From Castellaniella sp049650445 (GTDB taxonomy: Bacteria > Pseudomonadota > Gammaproteobacteria > Burkholderiales > Burkholderiaceae_B): a stretch of 64,000 nt of DNA. The translations under genes were made by a program, and so were the position numbers. Positions 34,328 to 43,846 of this stretch are shown piece after piece. Location: positions 62,001-126,000 of the forward strand of contig NZ_JBASAD010000011.1 of assembly GCF_049650445.1 (NCBI RefSeq), written 5' to 3'. The notes below the pieces were generated by a model. The model saw only the letters and a list, made by a program, of their open reading frames with translations, was not told where the DNA came from and did not search any database. Numbering within the stretch: the first letter of the stretch is position 1; every line of letters starts with the position of its first letter.

Positions 34328-35128
34328 TCAGTACCCGGTCCCGGTCGCCTGATCGGCTCCGGCGCGAAAAGCCTGCACCAGGCCGGCGGCCGACTGCCGC
34401 AACAGCAGCGTGTCCGTACCCAGCGCAATGAACCGGGCACCCGCCTGGGCATAGGCCCGGGCGGCGTCCAGCCGGGTGGCGAACACGCCGGCGGCCTTGC
34501 CGCTGTGCGCGATTTTCTCGATCGCATCGAGCACGGCGGTCCGGACCTCGGGATGATCCGGCCGACCCAGGTGCCCCATCGAGGCAGCCAGATCGGACGG
34601 GCCGATGAACACGGCGTCCACGCCTTCCACCGCCAGAATGTCATCCAGGGCTTCCAGGGCGGCACGGGATTCTGCCTGGACGATCAGGCAGATTTCGTCA
34701 TTGGCCTGCCGCACGTAGTCGGGCACCCCGTTCCAGTGCGCCGCGCGCGCCATCGCCGTGCCGACCCCGCGAATGCCGGCGGGCGGATAGCGGGTGGCTC
34801 GCACCAGGGCGCGGGCCTGTTCGGCCGACTCTACCATCGGCACCAGCAGGGACTGGGCGCCGATGTCCAGCATCTGCTTGATGAGCGCCGGATCATGGTC
34901 GACGATGCGGACCAGGACGTCTGCTTCGCTGCCCTGGAGCGCCCGCAACTGCGCCAGCACGCTGCGCAAGTCGTTGGGGCCGTGCTCGCCATCGATCAGC
35001 AACCAGTCGAAGCCGGTGCCGCCGAGCAGCTCGGCCGCACTGGGATCGCCCAGCCCCATGAACAGGCCGATACGCGGGTCTCGGTCGCCGCGCAGCGCGG
35101 CCTTGAACGAATTATGGAGCGCGGACAT
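34328..35128 (-). CDS. hpaI: 4-hydroxy-2-oxoheptanedioate aldolase
   Basis: 266 residues of the HpcH/HpaI class II aldolase family. The motif LLIDGEHGPND carries the catalytic histidine (H49), and metal ligands lie in QAESRAALEAL and FIGPSDLAASMG. It splits 4-hydroxy-2-oxoheptanedioate into pyruvate and succinic semialdehyde, the last step of homoprotocatechuate breakdown. It is the final gene of the hpa operon, starting about 30 bases after hpaH. The succinic semialdehyde could be oxidised by the gabD product encoded elsewhere in the window. Confidence 0.95.
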   Translation of the reverse strand: MSALHNSFKAALRGDRDPRIGLFMGLGDPSAAELLGGTGFDWLLIDGEHGPNDLRSVLAQLRALQGSEADVLVRIVDHDPALIKQMLDIGAQSLLVPMVESAEQARALVRATRYPPAGIRGVGTAMARAAHWNGVPDYVRQANDEICLIVQAESRAALEALDDILAVEGVDAVFIGPSDLAASMGHLGRPDHPEVRTAVLDAIEKIAHSGKAAGVFATRLDAARAYAQAGARFIALGTDTLLLRQSAAGLVQAFRAGADQATGTGY

Positions 35129-35158
35129 GGAGGTTCTCCGGAAAACAGCGGAATGGGT

Positions 35159-35999
<841 letters not shown>

Positions 36000-36013
<14 letters not shown>

Positions 36014-36386
36014 AACGGGCATGGATATTGTTGTGCTTGAGCGTACCCGCCTCGGAGAATTCGGACAATTCCAGGGACAGGGCCAGGGTGCGGCGCTGGA
36101 AGATCGGGTCGAAATGCCGCTTCATGACGTCGAACAGCGCCTGGGCGATGTCACGCACGGCCTGGGGATCGCGGCCCGCACCGATCTTGACGGTGGCATG
36201 CACGAAAGCGTCATCGTGGTCGCCCTCGGCCACGCAGTACTCGTCCAGGCGCAGGGCGCGCGAGCGGATACCGCCCGGCGGGAACAGGCCGGAATCGATC
36301 AGGACGCGGTTGGCCTGGCGCAGCAGACCGGGCAGGTCGCCTTCTTGGGCGAGATTGCCTGAATATTCGAAGATCAGATGTGCCAT
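36000..36386 (-). CDS. hpaF: 5-carboxymethyl-2-hydroxymuconate delta-isomerase
   Basis: 128 residues, the tautomerase-like HpaF/CHMI family. The start MAHLIFEYSGNL begins two residues before the catalytic region; in family members the proline-1 equivalent is replaced as here by a short MAH- start, and the LSLELSEFSEAGTLKHNNIH end is highly typical. It isomerises CHM in the meta-cleavage pathway. The ATG at 36386 is used; upstream sequence lacks homology. It lies between hpaD and hpaH with overlaps. Confidence 0.92.
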
Positions 36387-36465
36387 GGTATGGGACCCAG
36401 GATGCGAAAGTCGGCCCCCGCGCCACGACCCGGAGGGTGCCGCGCGGGGTTCAAAGGACCGGAAT

Positions 36466-37317
36466 CTACTGAACGGGCAGGATCGCGTTGAGCTGGCCGG
36501 TCCCCGAGCTGCCGAAATACGGGGTGACGATTTCGGCCTGGCCCCGGTACTGGTCCCAGCCCAGGGCACCCAACAGCATGGCGGTGTCATGCATATTGCC
36601 TTCGCCGTGGCACTTGGCGTTGTATTCGGGCAGCATGTCGCAGAACGTCGCCCAGTCGCCGCGCTTCCACATGTCGATCACGGCGTGGTCCACGGTTTCC
36701 AGAAACGGGCTCCAGACCTTGAACAGATAGTCCTCTGCCACGCCGTTCTGTGCGAAGCGGTGCGACAGCGAACCGCTGGCGAGAAAGGCGACCGTACCAT
36801 CGTACTGCTCCTCGACCGCGCGACGCATGGCCGCCCCGATCTTGGCCGAGTCCGCCATGTCGTGGACCGTGCACAGCGAAGCCACCGACACCACTTTGAA
36901 ATGCTGGTCCTCGTTCATGTAACGCATCGGCACCAGCGTGCCGTATTCGAGATTCAGGCTGGCGATTTCGTGGGCGCGCGTCCGGACGCCGGCTGTCGTG
37001 CTGGCCTCGGCCAGCAGTTTGCCCAGCGCCGGATTGCCGTCGTATTCATATGCCATGTCGCGAATGAAATGCGGCAGTTCATGGCTGGTGTACACGCCCT
37101 TGAAATGGGGTGCGCAATTGACGTGATACCCGGAATTCACCAGCCAGTGCGTGTCGAACACGACGATCGTATCCACGCCCAGTTCGCGACAGCGGCGGCC
37201 GATTTCCTTGTGACCATCAATGGCGGCTTGACGGCAGCCTTTGTGCGGCCCGTCCAATTCAGACAGGTACATCGACGGCACGTGCGTGATCTTCGCAGTC
37301 AAAGCAAGCTTACCCAT
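36466..37317 (-). CDS. hpaD: 3,4-dihydroxyphenylacetate 2,3-dioxygenase (class III extradiol)
   Basis: 283 residues of the LigB superfamily. Likely Fe(II) ligands H12 (KITHVPSM) and H57 (VFDTHWLV) are visible, with a downstream glutamate completing the facial triad. It opens the ring of homoprotocatechuate to 5-carboxymethyl-2-hydroxymuconate semialdehyde. An excellent ribosome site (GGAGGAG) precedes the ATG at 37317. It is the ring-cleaving enzyme that defines this operon. Confidence 0.95.
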   Translation of the reverse strand: MGKLALTAKITHVPSMYLSELDGPHKGCRQAAIDGHKEIGRRCRELGVDTIVVFDTHWLVNSGYHVNCAPHFKGVYTSHELPHFIRDMAYEYDGNPALGKLLAEASTTAGVRTRAHEIASLNLEYGTLVPMRYMNEDQHFKVVSVASLCTVHDMADSAKIGAAMRRAVEEQYDGTVAFLASGSLSHRFAQNGVAEDYLFKVWSPFLETVDHAVIDMWKRGDWATFCDMLPEYNAKCHGEGNMHDTAMLLGALGWDQYRGQAEIVTPYFGSSGTGQLNAILPVQ

Positions 37318-37362
37318 GGTGTCTCCTCCGTAAGGGGATGATGAGGCAATGTTGGCCGGGGT

Positions 37363-38817
37363 TCAAACGCCCCAGCGAGGGATCGGATGATCCCCGTATG
37401 AGATGCAGATGTTCTTGGCTTCGCAGAACACCTCATAGCTGTAATGGCCGCCCTCGCGCCCGGTGCCCGAGGCCTTGACGCCGCCAAAGGGCTGACGCAG
37501 ATCGCGCACGTTCTGGCTGTTGACGAACACCATGCCGGCCTCGACGCCGCGCGCCATGCGCAGGGCCCGCCCGGTACTTTCCGTCCAGACGTAGGACGAC
37601 AGCCCGTAGGGCGTATCGTTGGCGATGGCCAGCGCCTGGGCTTCGTCGTCAAAGGGAATCAGGCAGGCGACCGGGCCGAAGATCTCGTCCTGGGCGATGC
37701 TCATGCGGTTATCCACGTCGGCGAACACGGTCGGCTGGACCCAGTTGCCGCCCCGGAAGGCCGCGCCCACGTCCGGCGTGCCGCCCCCGCACAGCATGCG
37801 GGCGCCTTCGCGCTGACCCGCCTCGATGTAGCCCGTGACCTTGCGCAGGTGATCGGCCGAGATCATCGGACCGATGATGGTCTTGGGATCCAGCGGATCA
37901 CCCACGACCAGGCGGCGCGCCCGGGCGGCGAAATCCGCCTGGAAGCGCTCGTAGATGCCGCGCTGGACCAGGATGCGGCTGCCGGCCGTGCAGCGTTCGC
38001 CGTTATTCGAGAAGATCATGAAGACGGCGGCGTCCAGCGCCCGCTCGTAGTCGGCATCGTCGAACACGATGAATGGCGACTTGCCCCCGAGCTCCATGGA
38101 AAATTTCTTCAGGCCCGCGGCTCGCACGATGCGGTGGCCGGTGGCGGTCGAGCCGGTGAAGGACACGGCGCGCACACCGTCGTGCGACACCAGCGCCTCG
38201 CCGGCCGTGGCCCCATAGCCGTGCACGATGTTGAACACCCCCGGCGGCACACCGGCCTCCAGGGCCAGTTGTCCCAGGCGGTCCGCCGTCAGAGGCGACA
38301 GTTCACTCATCTTCATCACGGCGGTATTACCGAACGCCAGACACGGCGCCAGTTTCCAGGTCGCCGTCATGAAGGGCACGTTCCAGGGCGAGATCAGGGC
38401 GCAGACGCCGACCGGCTGCCACATCGTGACGTTCAGGTGGCCCGTGTCGGAGGGATAGCTTTCCCCGTCCAGCCGCTGGATCTGCTCGGCAAAGAAATGG
38501 AAGTTGTTGGCCGCGCGCGGCACCAGCGCCTTGCCGGTCTGGCCGATGACCTGGCCGGTGTCCTGGGTTTCCAGGCGGGACAATTCGGGCACGTCGCGCG
38601 TGATCAGTTCGCCCAGACGGTGCAGAATGGCGGCACGGTCGGCGGTCGATCGAGCCGCCCAGGCCGGAAAGGCCTCCTGGGCGGCCCGCACCGCCTGATC
38701 GACCTCGGCCGCGCCGCCGCTGGCGACCTCGGCCAGGACTTCGCCCGTGGCGGGGTTCAGGGTTTCAAACACATCGGCGCTCTCGACTTCGCGCCCGGCG
38801 ATCAGATGCTTGATCAT
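37363..38817 (-). CDS. hpaE: 5-carboxymethyl-2-hydroxymuconate semialdehyde dehydrogenase
   Basis: 484 residues of the aldehyde dehydrogenase superfamily. The catalytic cysteine is in NNGERCTAGSR, the glutamate in MELGGKSPFIV, and FTGSTATGHRI is the NAD-binding loop. Its place between hpaG and hpaD identifies it as HpaE, which oxidises the ring-cleavage aldehyde with NAD+. GGGAGAG precedes the ATG. The gene is full length. Confidence 0.95.
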   Translation of the reverse strand: MIKHLIAGREVESADVFETLNPATGEVLAEVASGGAAEVDQAVRAAQEAFPAWAARSTADRAAILHRLGELITRDVPELSRLETQDTGQVIGQTGKALVPRAANNFHFFAEQIQRLDGESYPSDTGHLNVTMWQPVGVCALISPWNVPFMTATWKLAPCLAFGNTAVMKMSELSPLTADRLGQLALEAGVPPGVFNIVHGYGATAGEALVSHDGVRAVSFTGSTATGHRIVRAAGLKKFSMELGGKSPFIVFDDADYERALDAAVFMIFSNNGERCTAGSRILVQRGIYERFQADFAARARRLVVGDPLDPKTIIGPMISADHLRKVTGYIEAGQREGARMLCGGGTPDVGAAFRGGNWVQPTVFADVDNRMSIAQDEIFGPVACLIPFDDEAQALAIANDTPYGLSSYVWTESTGRALRMARGVEAGMVFVNSQNVRDLRQPFGGVKASGTGREGGHYSYEVFCEAKNICISYGDHPIPRWGV

Positions 38818-38829
38818 GGAAGGCTCTCC

Positions 38830-39600
38830 CTAGTCAGCGATTTGAGAATGGATGGCCTCGTCACCCACGATGGTGTTGACCAGGCAGCCCACGGATTCGA
38901 TTTCGGTTTCGACCACGTCTCCGGGCCGGGTCTCGGCCAGCCCCTGCGGCGTGCCGGTCAGGATCACATCACCCGGCGACAGGGTCATGAAGGACGACAG
39001 GTACTCGATCAGGAACGGGATATCGAAGATCATGTCGGCAGTCGTGCCCTGCTGAACGACCTGGCCGTTGATGCGGGTGCACAGGGCCAGCGCCATGGGA
39101 TCGGGCACGTCATCGCGGTCGACCATCCAGGGGCCGATGGGCGTGCAGCCGTCACGGTTCTTGACCCGCAGATTGGGCCGGTACCAGTTTTCCAGGTAGT
39201 CGCGGATGGCATAGTCGTTGGCCACGGTGTAGCCGGCGACGTGTTCGTAAGCGTTTTCACGGCGGATGCCGCGCCCGCCACGGCCAATGACCACCGCCAG
39301 TTCGCATTCATAATGCATGCTGCGCACCCCATCCGGACGACGGGTGGTCGCCCGATGGCCGATGAAGGTATTGGGGCCTTTCAGGAAGACCAGCGGGACT
39401 TCGGGTGCCTTGAAGGCCAGCTCTGCGGCATGGTCGGCGTAATTCAGCCCCAGCGCAAAAGCCGTGCCGATCCGGACCGGCGGCAGCCAGACGACTTCCT
39501 CTGCGGGCGCCTCGCGGCCGTCAGCCAGGCGCAGGACGCCGTCGTCCTCGACCGTGACCGGGCGGACCGCCCCCTGCCAGGCGATGCGTGCGTGCCTCAT
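38830..39600 (-). CDS. hpaG2: HpaG C-terminal-type subunit: OPET decarboxylase/HHDD isomerase
   Basis: 256 residues of the FAH superfamily. FAH motifs FALGLNYADHAAELAFKAPEVP, the metal-binding ECELAVVIGRG, NDYAIRDYLENWYRPNL and the final LTGTPQG are present. Together with the neighbouring half it forms the bifunctional enzyme that decarboxylates 5-oxopent-3-ene-1,2,5-tricarboxylate and isomerises the product. In E. coli both halves are fused in one chain; here they are two genes overlapping by ATGA at 39597-39600. Confidence 0.92.
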   Translation of the reverse strand: MRHARIAWQGAVRPVTVEDDGVLRLADGREAPAEEVVWLPPVRIGTAFALGLNYADHAAELAFKAPEVPLVFLKGPNTFIGHRATTRRPDGVRSMHYECELAVVIGRGGRGIRRENAYEHVAGYTVANDYAIRDYLENWYRPNLRVKNRDGCTPIGPWMVDRDDVPDPMALALCTRINGQVVQQGTTADMIFDIPFLIEYLSSFMTLSPGDVILTGTPQGLAETRPGDVVETEIESVGCLVNTIVGDEAIHSQIAD

Positions 39601-40262
39601 GCCGATTCCTCCTCGGTTTCCACAGTGAATGCCAGCCGGGCCAGGCCCGGTACTTCGACGCGCACGTGGGCGCCCGTCCGGGCCACGGGCGATTGGTAGA
39701 CGACCCCGGTCAGGAGCACATCGCCCTGGCGCAAGGTCATGAATTCAGTCACGTCAGCCAGCAGGCGGGCCGGCGCGCGCAACAGATCGGACAGGCGGCG
39801 CTCATCCGAGGGAACGTCATTGATCCAGGTCCGCAGCACCAGGGACGACAATTCGCCGATCGCGCGCGACGGCAGCAGCCGCATGCACAGAGAGCCGTCG
39901 AAACATTTTTGACGAATGGCCGGCCGATAGTAGTCGGCGTGCGGCAGACTCAGGTCAGCGGCCAGCAGGCAGGCGTCGACGGCTTCCAGGGCCGACTCGG
40001 GCCGCAGCCGGGCGGCATCCCGACCCATGCGCAGACCGATGACAGCGCCGATTTCGACTGCGTGTTCGCCGGCCGGGAGCCGCACGACAGCGCCATCCGA
40101 CGCCCAGGTGTTACGCGGCTTGAGGTACAGCACCGGGGCCGCCGGCAGCCCCTTGTACGGCGGCTGCTGCACGGCCTCGCCCAGGCGCGACACGCTGGCG
40201 GGGTCGTTCATGATGACGCCATACACGGCGGCGTCCGGGGACAGGATGGGAACGGTTTGCAT
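39597..40262 (-). CDS. hpaG1: HpaG N-terminal-type subunit
   Basis: 221 residues, also an FAH-fold protein: YLKPRNTWASDGAVVRLP, AVEIGAVIGLRMGRDA (metal-ligand glutamate region) and the C-terminal LTGVVYQSP, a diverged version of the LTGTPxG loop. It matches the N-terminal half of HpaG, the duplicated FAH domain that provides part of the OPET decarboxylase. It is the first catabolic gene of the operon, just after the TRAP transporter. Translation of hpaG2 is coupled to it. The ribosome site is weak (GAAAAAAG). Confidence 0.9.
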   Translation of the reverse strand: MQTVPILSPDAAVYGVIMNDPASVSRLGEAVQQPPYKGLPAAPVLYLKPRNTWASDGAVVRLPAGEHAVEIGAVIGLRMGRDAARLRPESALEAVDACLLAADLSLPHADYYRPAIRQKCFDGSLCMRLLPSRAIGELSSLVLRTWINDVPSDERRLSDLLRAPARLLADVTEFMTLRQGDVLLTGVVYQSPVARTGAHVRVEVPGLARLAFTVETEEESA

Positions 40263-40306
40263 CTTTTTTCAGTGACAAAAGGAGTGACCGGGTCTGCGTG
40301 TCGGCG

Positions 40307-41632
40307 CTAGCCCAGAACGTGGATCAGCCACAGCGTAATGCCGGGGAAGAAGGCCAGCACGATGATCCGCAGGAAATCGGATGCCAGGAAGGGCATCACC
40401 CCCAGCGCCGTTTCCTTCATGGACACGTCCTTGGCCAGCTTGTTGATGATGTACAGGTTCATCCCGACCGGCGGATGCACCAGGCCGATCTCGACCACCA
40501 TCAGCGTCATGATGCCGAACCAGATGGACTTGTCGCCCGCCGACAGGCCGAAGAAATCCAGGCCCATGATCATCGGATAGAAGATCGGAATCGTCAGCAG
40601 GATCATGGCCAGAGAATCCATGACGCAGCCCAGCAGAATGTAGATCAGCAGGATGGCGAACAGCACCATCATGGGCGACAGCCCGCTGTCGATGACCCAT
40701 TGCGCCAGTTGGTGCGGCATCTGCGACAACGCCAGCGACGAATTCAGCAGATCCGCGCCGATCAGCACCATGAAGATCATGCCGGTGACCCGCGCCGTGC
40801 CCAGCAGGCTCTGGCGTGAACCTTCCCAACGCATGCCGTTGGCCAGCGCGATCAGGCCGCAGGCCCCCGCCCCGATGGACGCCGCCTCGGTCGGATTGGC
40901 CCAGCCGCCGTAGATGCCCACGACCACGACCAGGAACACCAGCATGATGGGCACGGTCCGCATCAGCGCGGCCATCGCCTCGGCCCTGGGGGCCTTGGTG
41001 CCGGTGGGCCCGGATTCGGGATCCCGCGTGACGAGGATGCGGATCACGATCAGGTAGCCCAGCGCGGCCAGGATGCCGGGAATCACGGCGGCCATGAACA
41101 GCTTGCCGATGGAGTCCTGGACCAGCACCGCATAGATGATCAGCGGCACCGAAGGCGGAATCAAAATGCCCAGCGTGCCGCTGGCCGCCAGCGTGCCCGT
41201 GGCCAGGCGTCCCGAATAGCCGTGTGCGCGCAGTTCGGGCAGGGCCACCTGGCCCATCGTGGCAGCCGTCGCCAGCGAAGAGCCGCAGATGGCACCAAAG
41301 GATGCGCAGGCCGCCACCGAGGCCATGGCCATGCCGCCGCGCCAGTGGCCGATCAGCTTGCCGGCCGCGTCGAACAGCGCCTTGGACAGACCGCCGTGAG
41401 TGGCGAACTGGCCCATCAGGATGAACAGCGGCACCACCGCCAGATCGTAGTTCGACAGACGCGCATAGGCCAGGTCGCTGAGCGTGAACAGCAACCCGTT
41501 CCAGGCCCAGCCGCTGGAAACCACGTAGATGGCCGCACCGGCCAGCAGCATCGCCACGGCGATCTGCACCCGGAACACCAGAAGAACCAACAGTCCCGCG
41601 AGGCCGCTCAGGCCCACCAGAATTCCACTCAT
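40307..41632 (-). CDS. dctM: TRAP transporter large permease (DctM family) of the hpa operon
   Basis: 441 residues with about twelve membrane helices. Signatures FGAICGSSLATAATMG, TLAASGTLGILIPPS and the late EIGLVHPPVGMNLYII are those of DctM proteins. It overlaps the small permease by ATGA (41629-41632) and is followed about 45 bases later by hpaG1, so the transporter and the pathway are one transcription unit. It probably imports homoprotocatechuate or a hydroxyphenylacetate-type acid. The symbol is the family name. Confidence 0.93.
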   Translation of the reverse strand: MSGILVGLSGLAGLLVLLVFRVQIAVAMLLAGAAIYVVSSGWAWNGLLFTLSDLAYARLSNYDLAVVPLFILMGQFATHGGLSKALFDAAGKLIGHWRGGMAMASVAACASFGAICGSSLATAATMGQVALPELRAHGYSGRLATGTLAASGTLGILIPPSVPLIIYAVLVQDSIGKLFMAAVIPGILAALGYLIVIRILVTRDPESGPTGTKAPRAEAMAALMRTVPIMLVFLVVVVGIYGGWANPTEAASIGAGACGLIALANGMRWEGSRQSLLGTARVTGMIFMVLIGADLLNSSLALSQMPHQLAQWVIDSGLSPMMVLFAILLIYILLGCVMDSLAMILLTIPIFYPMIMGLDFFGLSAGDKSIWFGIMTLMVVEIGLVHPPVGMNLYIINKLAKDVSMKETALGVMPFLASDFLRIIVLAFFPGITLWLIHVLG

Positions 41633-42189
41633 GCCGACACCCCATGATCAACAGCCATCTGTTCACGACGCCCCAGGTAGCGGGCATGGCCAAGCGCCGC
41701 CCGGACGCGCCAGAGCGCACACAAGGCCGTCAGCAGCAGGCTGGGCACGATGGCCGCCACAGGGATCCAGATCGGCAGCCCCAGCAAGGTGGTGAAATCC
41801 CCCGTCTCATGCAGGTGCAGGGCCGACAGCGCGGTGCGCCAGGCCAGCACCAGCATGACCGCCACCAGCAGGCACTCGCAGGAAGCGTCGAGGCGGCTCT
41901 TGGTGGTCACCGAGAGCCGCTCGGTGAACAGATCGACCCGCAGATGGTCGCCCACCAGTGTGCAATAAGGCAGGAAGGCCGCGGCGGCCACCGCCGTGCC
42001 CACCTGCATCATCTCGACGTCACCGGTGACCGAGCCAAAACCCAGCTTGCGCCCGATGATCGAGACCAGCGACATGCCGACCAGCAGGACGAACAGCACC
42101 CCGCCCCCCAGGGCCAGCCCCGTAGCCAGCCGATTCAGGATCGGCCAGCCCCGGCTGCAGCGGGCCTGTTCGGTTCCGGTGTAATCCAT
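41629..42189 (-). CDS. dctQ: TRAP transporter small permease (DctQ family) of the hpa operon
   Basis: 186 residues with four predicted membrane helices. The GGVLFVLLVGMSLVSIIGRK helix and the downstream GDVEMMQVGTAVAAAAFLPYC stretch, with its conserved acidic residue before helix 2, fit the DctQ family. DHLRVDLFTERL is the typical loop before helix 3. It is encoded 18 bases after the binding protein gene and overlaps the large permease gene. The symbol is the family name. Confidence 0.88.
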   Translation of the reverse strand: MDYTGTEQARCSRGWPILNRLATGLALGGGVLFVLLVGMSLVSIIGRKLGFGSVTGDVEMMQVGTAVAAAAFLPYCTLVGDHLRVDLFTERLSVTTKSRLDASCECLLVAVMLVLAWRTALSALHLHETGDFTTLLGLPIWIPVAAIVPSLLLTALCALWRVRAALGHARYLGRREQMAVDHGVSA

Positions 42190-42207
42190 GATCTGAGTCC
42201 AGGCTGA

Positions 42208-43227
42208 TTATCGACGCGCCAACGCATGCGCGGCTTCGGACAATTTGGTGCCGTCCTGGCCCTTCTTGTCCATTTCCGCGCGCCACTCGGCGTCAACCCC
42301 ACGGGCAGCGTTCTTCATGGCACTGAGATCGGCTTCGCTGATGTCGACCACCTGACCTCCCGCAGCCCGCACCTTTTCCTGGGTCTTCGCGGCGACGTCA
42401 TCCCAGACCTTGCCGAAGCGCTCGACCAGGGCCGGACCGCTGTGGCGGTCGAGGATGGCTTTCAGATCGGGAGCCAGACCCTCGTATTTCTGCTGGTTCA
42501 TCAACAGCACCAGCACCGTGGCGGCAGGATAGGCCTGGCCGACAGCGGGTTGCGTATGGTATTTGGTGACCTCGTCGAGCTTGGTCGGCAGCACGACTTC
42601 CCAGGCGCCCATGGCGCCGTCCACCACGCCCTTGGAAATGGCTTCGGTGACCTGGCCCGGCGGCATGGAAACCGGCTCGCCGCCCAGGGCGGCCAGCGTC
42701 TTGGAGGCCATGCGCGTGGGCGTGCGCAGCTTCAGACCCTTGATGTCCGCAAGCGAGGCAATGGCCCGCTTGGACGTGTGCAGGGCCACGCCACCGTCCA
42801 CGTGCACGGCCAGCACCTTGTATTTGGAGAATTCCTGCTTGGCGTACTGTTCATAGAAATCCCAGGCCGCCTTGCTGCCGCTGGCGGCATCCCTGACGAC
42901 GAAAGGCAGTTCCATGGCTTCGATCGCGGGGAAACGCCCCGCCGAATAACCAGGCGCCGTCCAGACGATGTCGGCCACGCCGCGCAGGGCCTGGTCTGCC
43001 AACTGGCCCGGCGTGCCGCCCAGTTGCATGGCGGGGTAAATCTGGCAGGCGATGCGCCTGGACGATTCCTGGGCCAGCGTTGCGCACCAGGGTTCGAGTA
43101 CCATTTGTTGAGCCGCCGCAGCCGATGGCAGGAAATGCGCGATCTTGAGGGTGACTTCTTCGGCAGCGGCTGGATTGCCGATGAAAGCGGCCAGGGTCAG
43201 GGCCAATGCGGCGTAGCGTCGTTGCAT
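42208..43227 (-). CDS. dctP: TRAP transporter solute-binding protein (DctP family) of the hpa operon
   Basis: 339 residues with a signal peptide (MQRRYAALALTLAAFIGNPA, cleavage after AAA at about 22). Binding-fold motifs LKLRTPTRMASKTLAALGG (the arginine binds the carboxylate in relatives) and WEVVLPTKLDEVTKYHT are present. It is the first gene of the hpa operon; GGAGAAGACAT precedes the ATG and the HpaR-type operators lie just upstream. The ligand is inferred from context to be an aromatic acid such as homoprotocatechuate. Confidence 0.92.
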   Translation of the reverse strand: MQRRYAALALTLAAFIGNPAAAEEVTLKIAHFLPSAAAAQQMVLEPWCATLAQESSRRIACQIYPAMQLGGTPGQLADQALRGVADIVWTAPGYSAGRFPAIEAMELPFVVRDAASGSKAAWDFYEQYAKQEFSKYKVLAVHVDGGVALHTSKRAIASLADIKGLKLRTPTRMASKTLAALGGEPVSMPPGQVTEAISKGVVDGAMGAWEVVLPTKLDEVTKYHTQPAVGQAYPAATVLVLLMNQQKYEGLAPDLKAILDRHSGPALVERFGKVWDDVAAKTQEKVRAAGGQVVDISEADLSAMKNAARGVDAEWRAEMDKKGQDGTKLSEAAHALARR

Positions 43228-43290
43228 ATGTCTTCTCCGGATGAGAATTGGGTTCTATGAAAATCGGCTGGATTCAGCCCTTTTATTCAC

Positions 43291-43344
43291 TAACATGTTA
43301 TTGTTATTTTCAGGCACTATAAAGCTAACATATTAGCAAGTCAA
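43291..43344 (-). promoter_or_regulatory. hpa operon promoter with two HpaR-type palindromes
   Basis: On the minus strand TTGACT (43344-43339), 17 bases and TATAGT (43321-43316) form a near-consensus promoter. The spacer contains GCTAACATATTAGC (43324-43337; arms GCTAA/TTAGC), and a second site, the perfect palindrome TAACATGTTA (43291-43300), lies just downstream of the expected start point. A repressor bound here would block RNA polymerase on both sides. The divergent marR-type gene begins at 43364. Confidence 0.75.
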
Positions 43345-43363
43345 GCACAGCCACCGGACCCAA

Positions 43364-43837
43364 ATGAACACACTAAAAATCCACCGCAACCTGCCGCAAC
43401 TCCTGCTGAAGGCGCGCGACGCCCTGCTGAGCCATTTCCGGGGCATCCTGACGCACTACGGCCTGACGGAACAACAATGGCGGATCGTGCGCAGTCTGCA
43501 CGAACAGGGCCCTCTGGAGCCCAATCAGTTATGCGATGTCTGTCAGATCCTCAGCCCGAGCATGGTCGGGGTTCTGAGCCGGATGCAGACCCAGGAACTG
43601 ATCGTGCGCGAACGCGCCGCGCACGATCAACGCCGCATCATCATCAGCCTGACGCCACAGGGCCAGGCGATCTATGCACGGGTCGCGCCGCTGGTCGAGG
43701 CCCAATACCGCCTGATCGAAGACGCCATCGGCCACGATCTCATCGACCAGACTTATGCCCAGATCGACCGCCTGCTGAGCGCGCCGCTGGACCAGGTCCC
43801 GTCCGTCGAGCTGCCGCCCGTGGATCGCCAGACCTGA
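43364..43837 (+). CDS. hpaR: HpaR, MarR-family repressor of the homoprotocatechuate operon
   Basis: 157 residues of the MarR family. The winged helix spans about residues 30-105 (LTEQQWRIVRSLHEQGPLEP ... LSPSMVGVLSRMQTQELIVR ... DQRRIIISLTPQG). The N-terminus IHRNLPQLLLKARDALLSHFR is characteristic of HpaR regulators. It is divergent from the TRAP-hpa operon, with two palindromes in the shared 136-base region. By analogy with E. coli HpaR it should repress until an aromatic intermediate such as homoprotocatechuate binds. Confidence 0.93.
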   Translation: MNTLKIHRNLPQLLLKARDALLSHFRGILTHYGLTEQQWRIVRSLHEQGPLEPNQLCDVCQILSPSMVGVLSRMQTQELIVRERAAHDQRRIIISLTPQGQAIYARVAPLVEAQYRLIEDAIGHDLIDQTYAQIDRLLSAPLDQVPSVELPPVDRQT

Positions 43838-43846
43838 AAACGCCGG

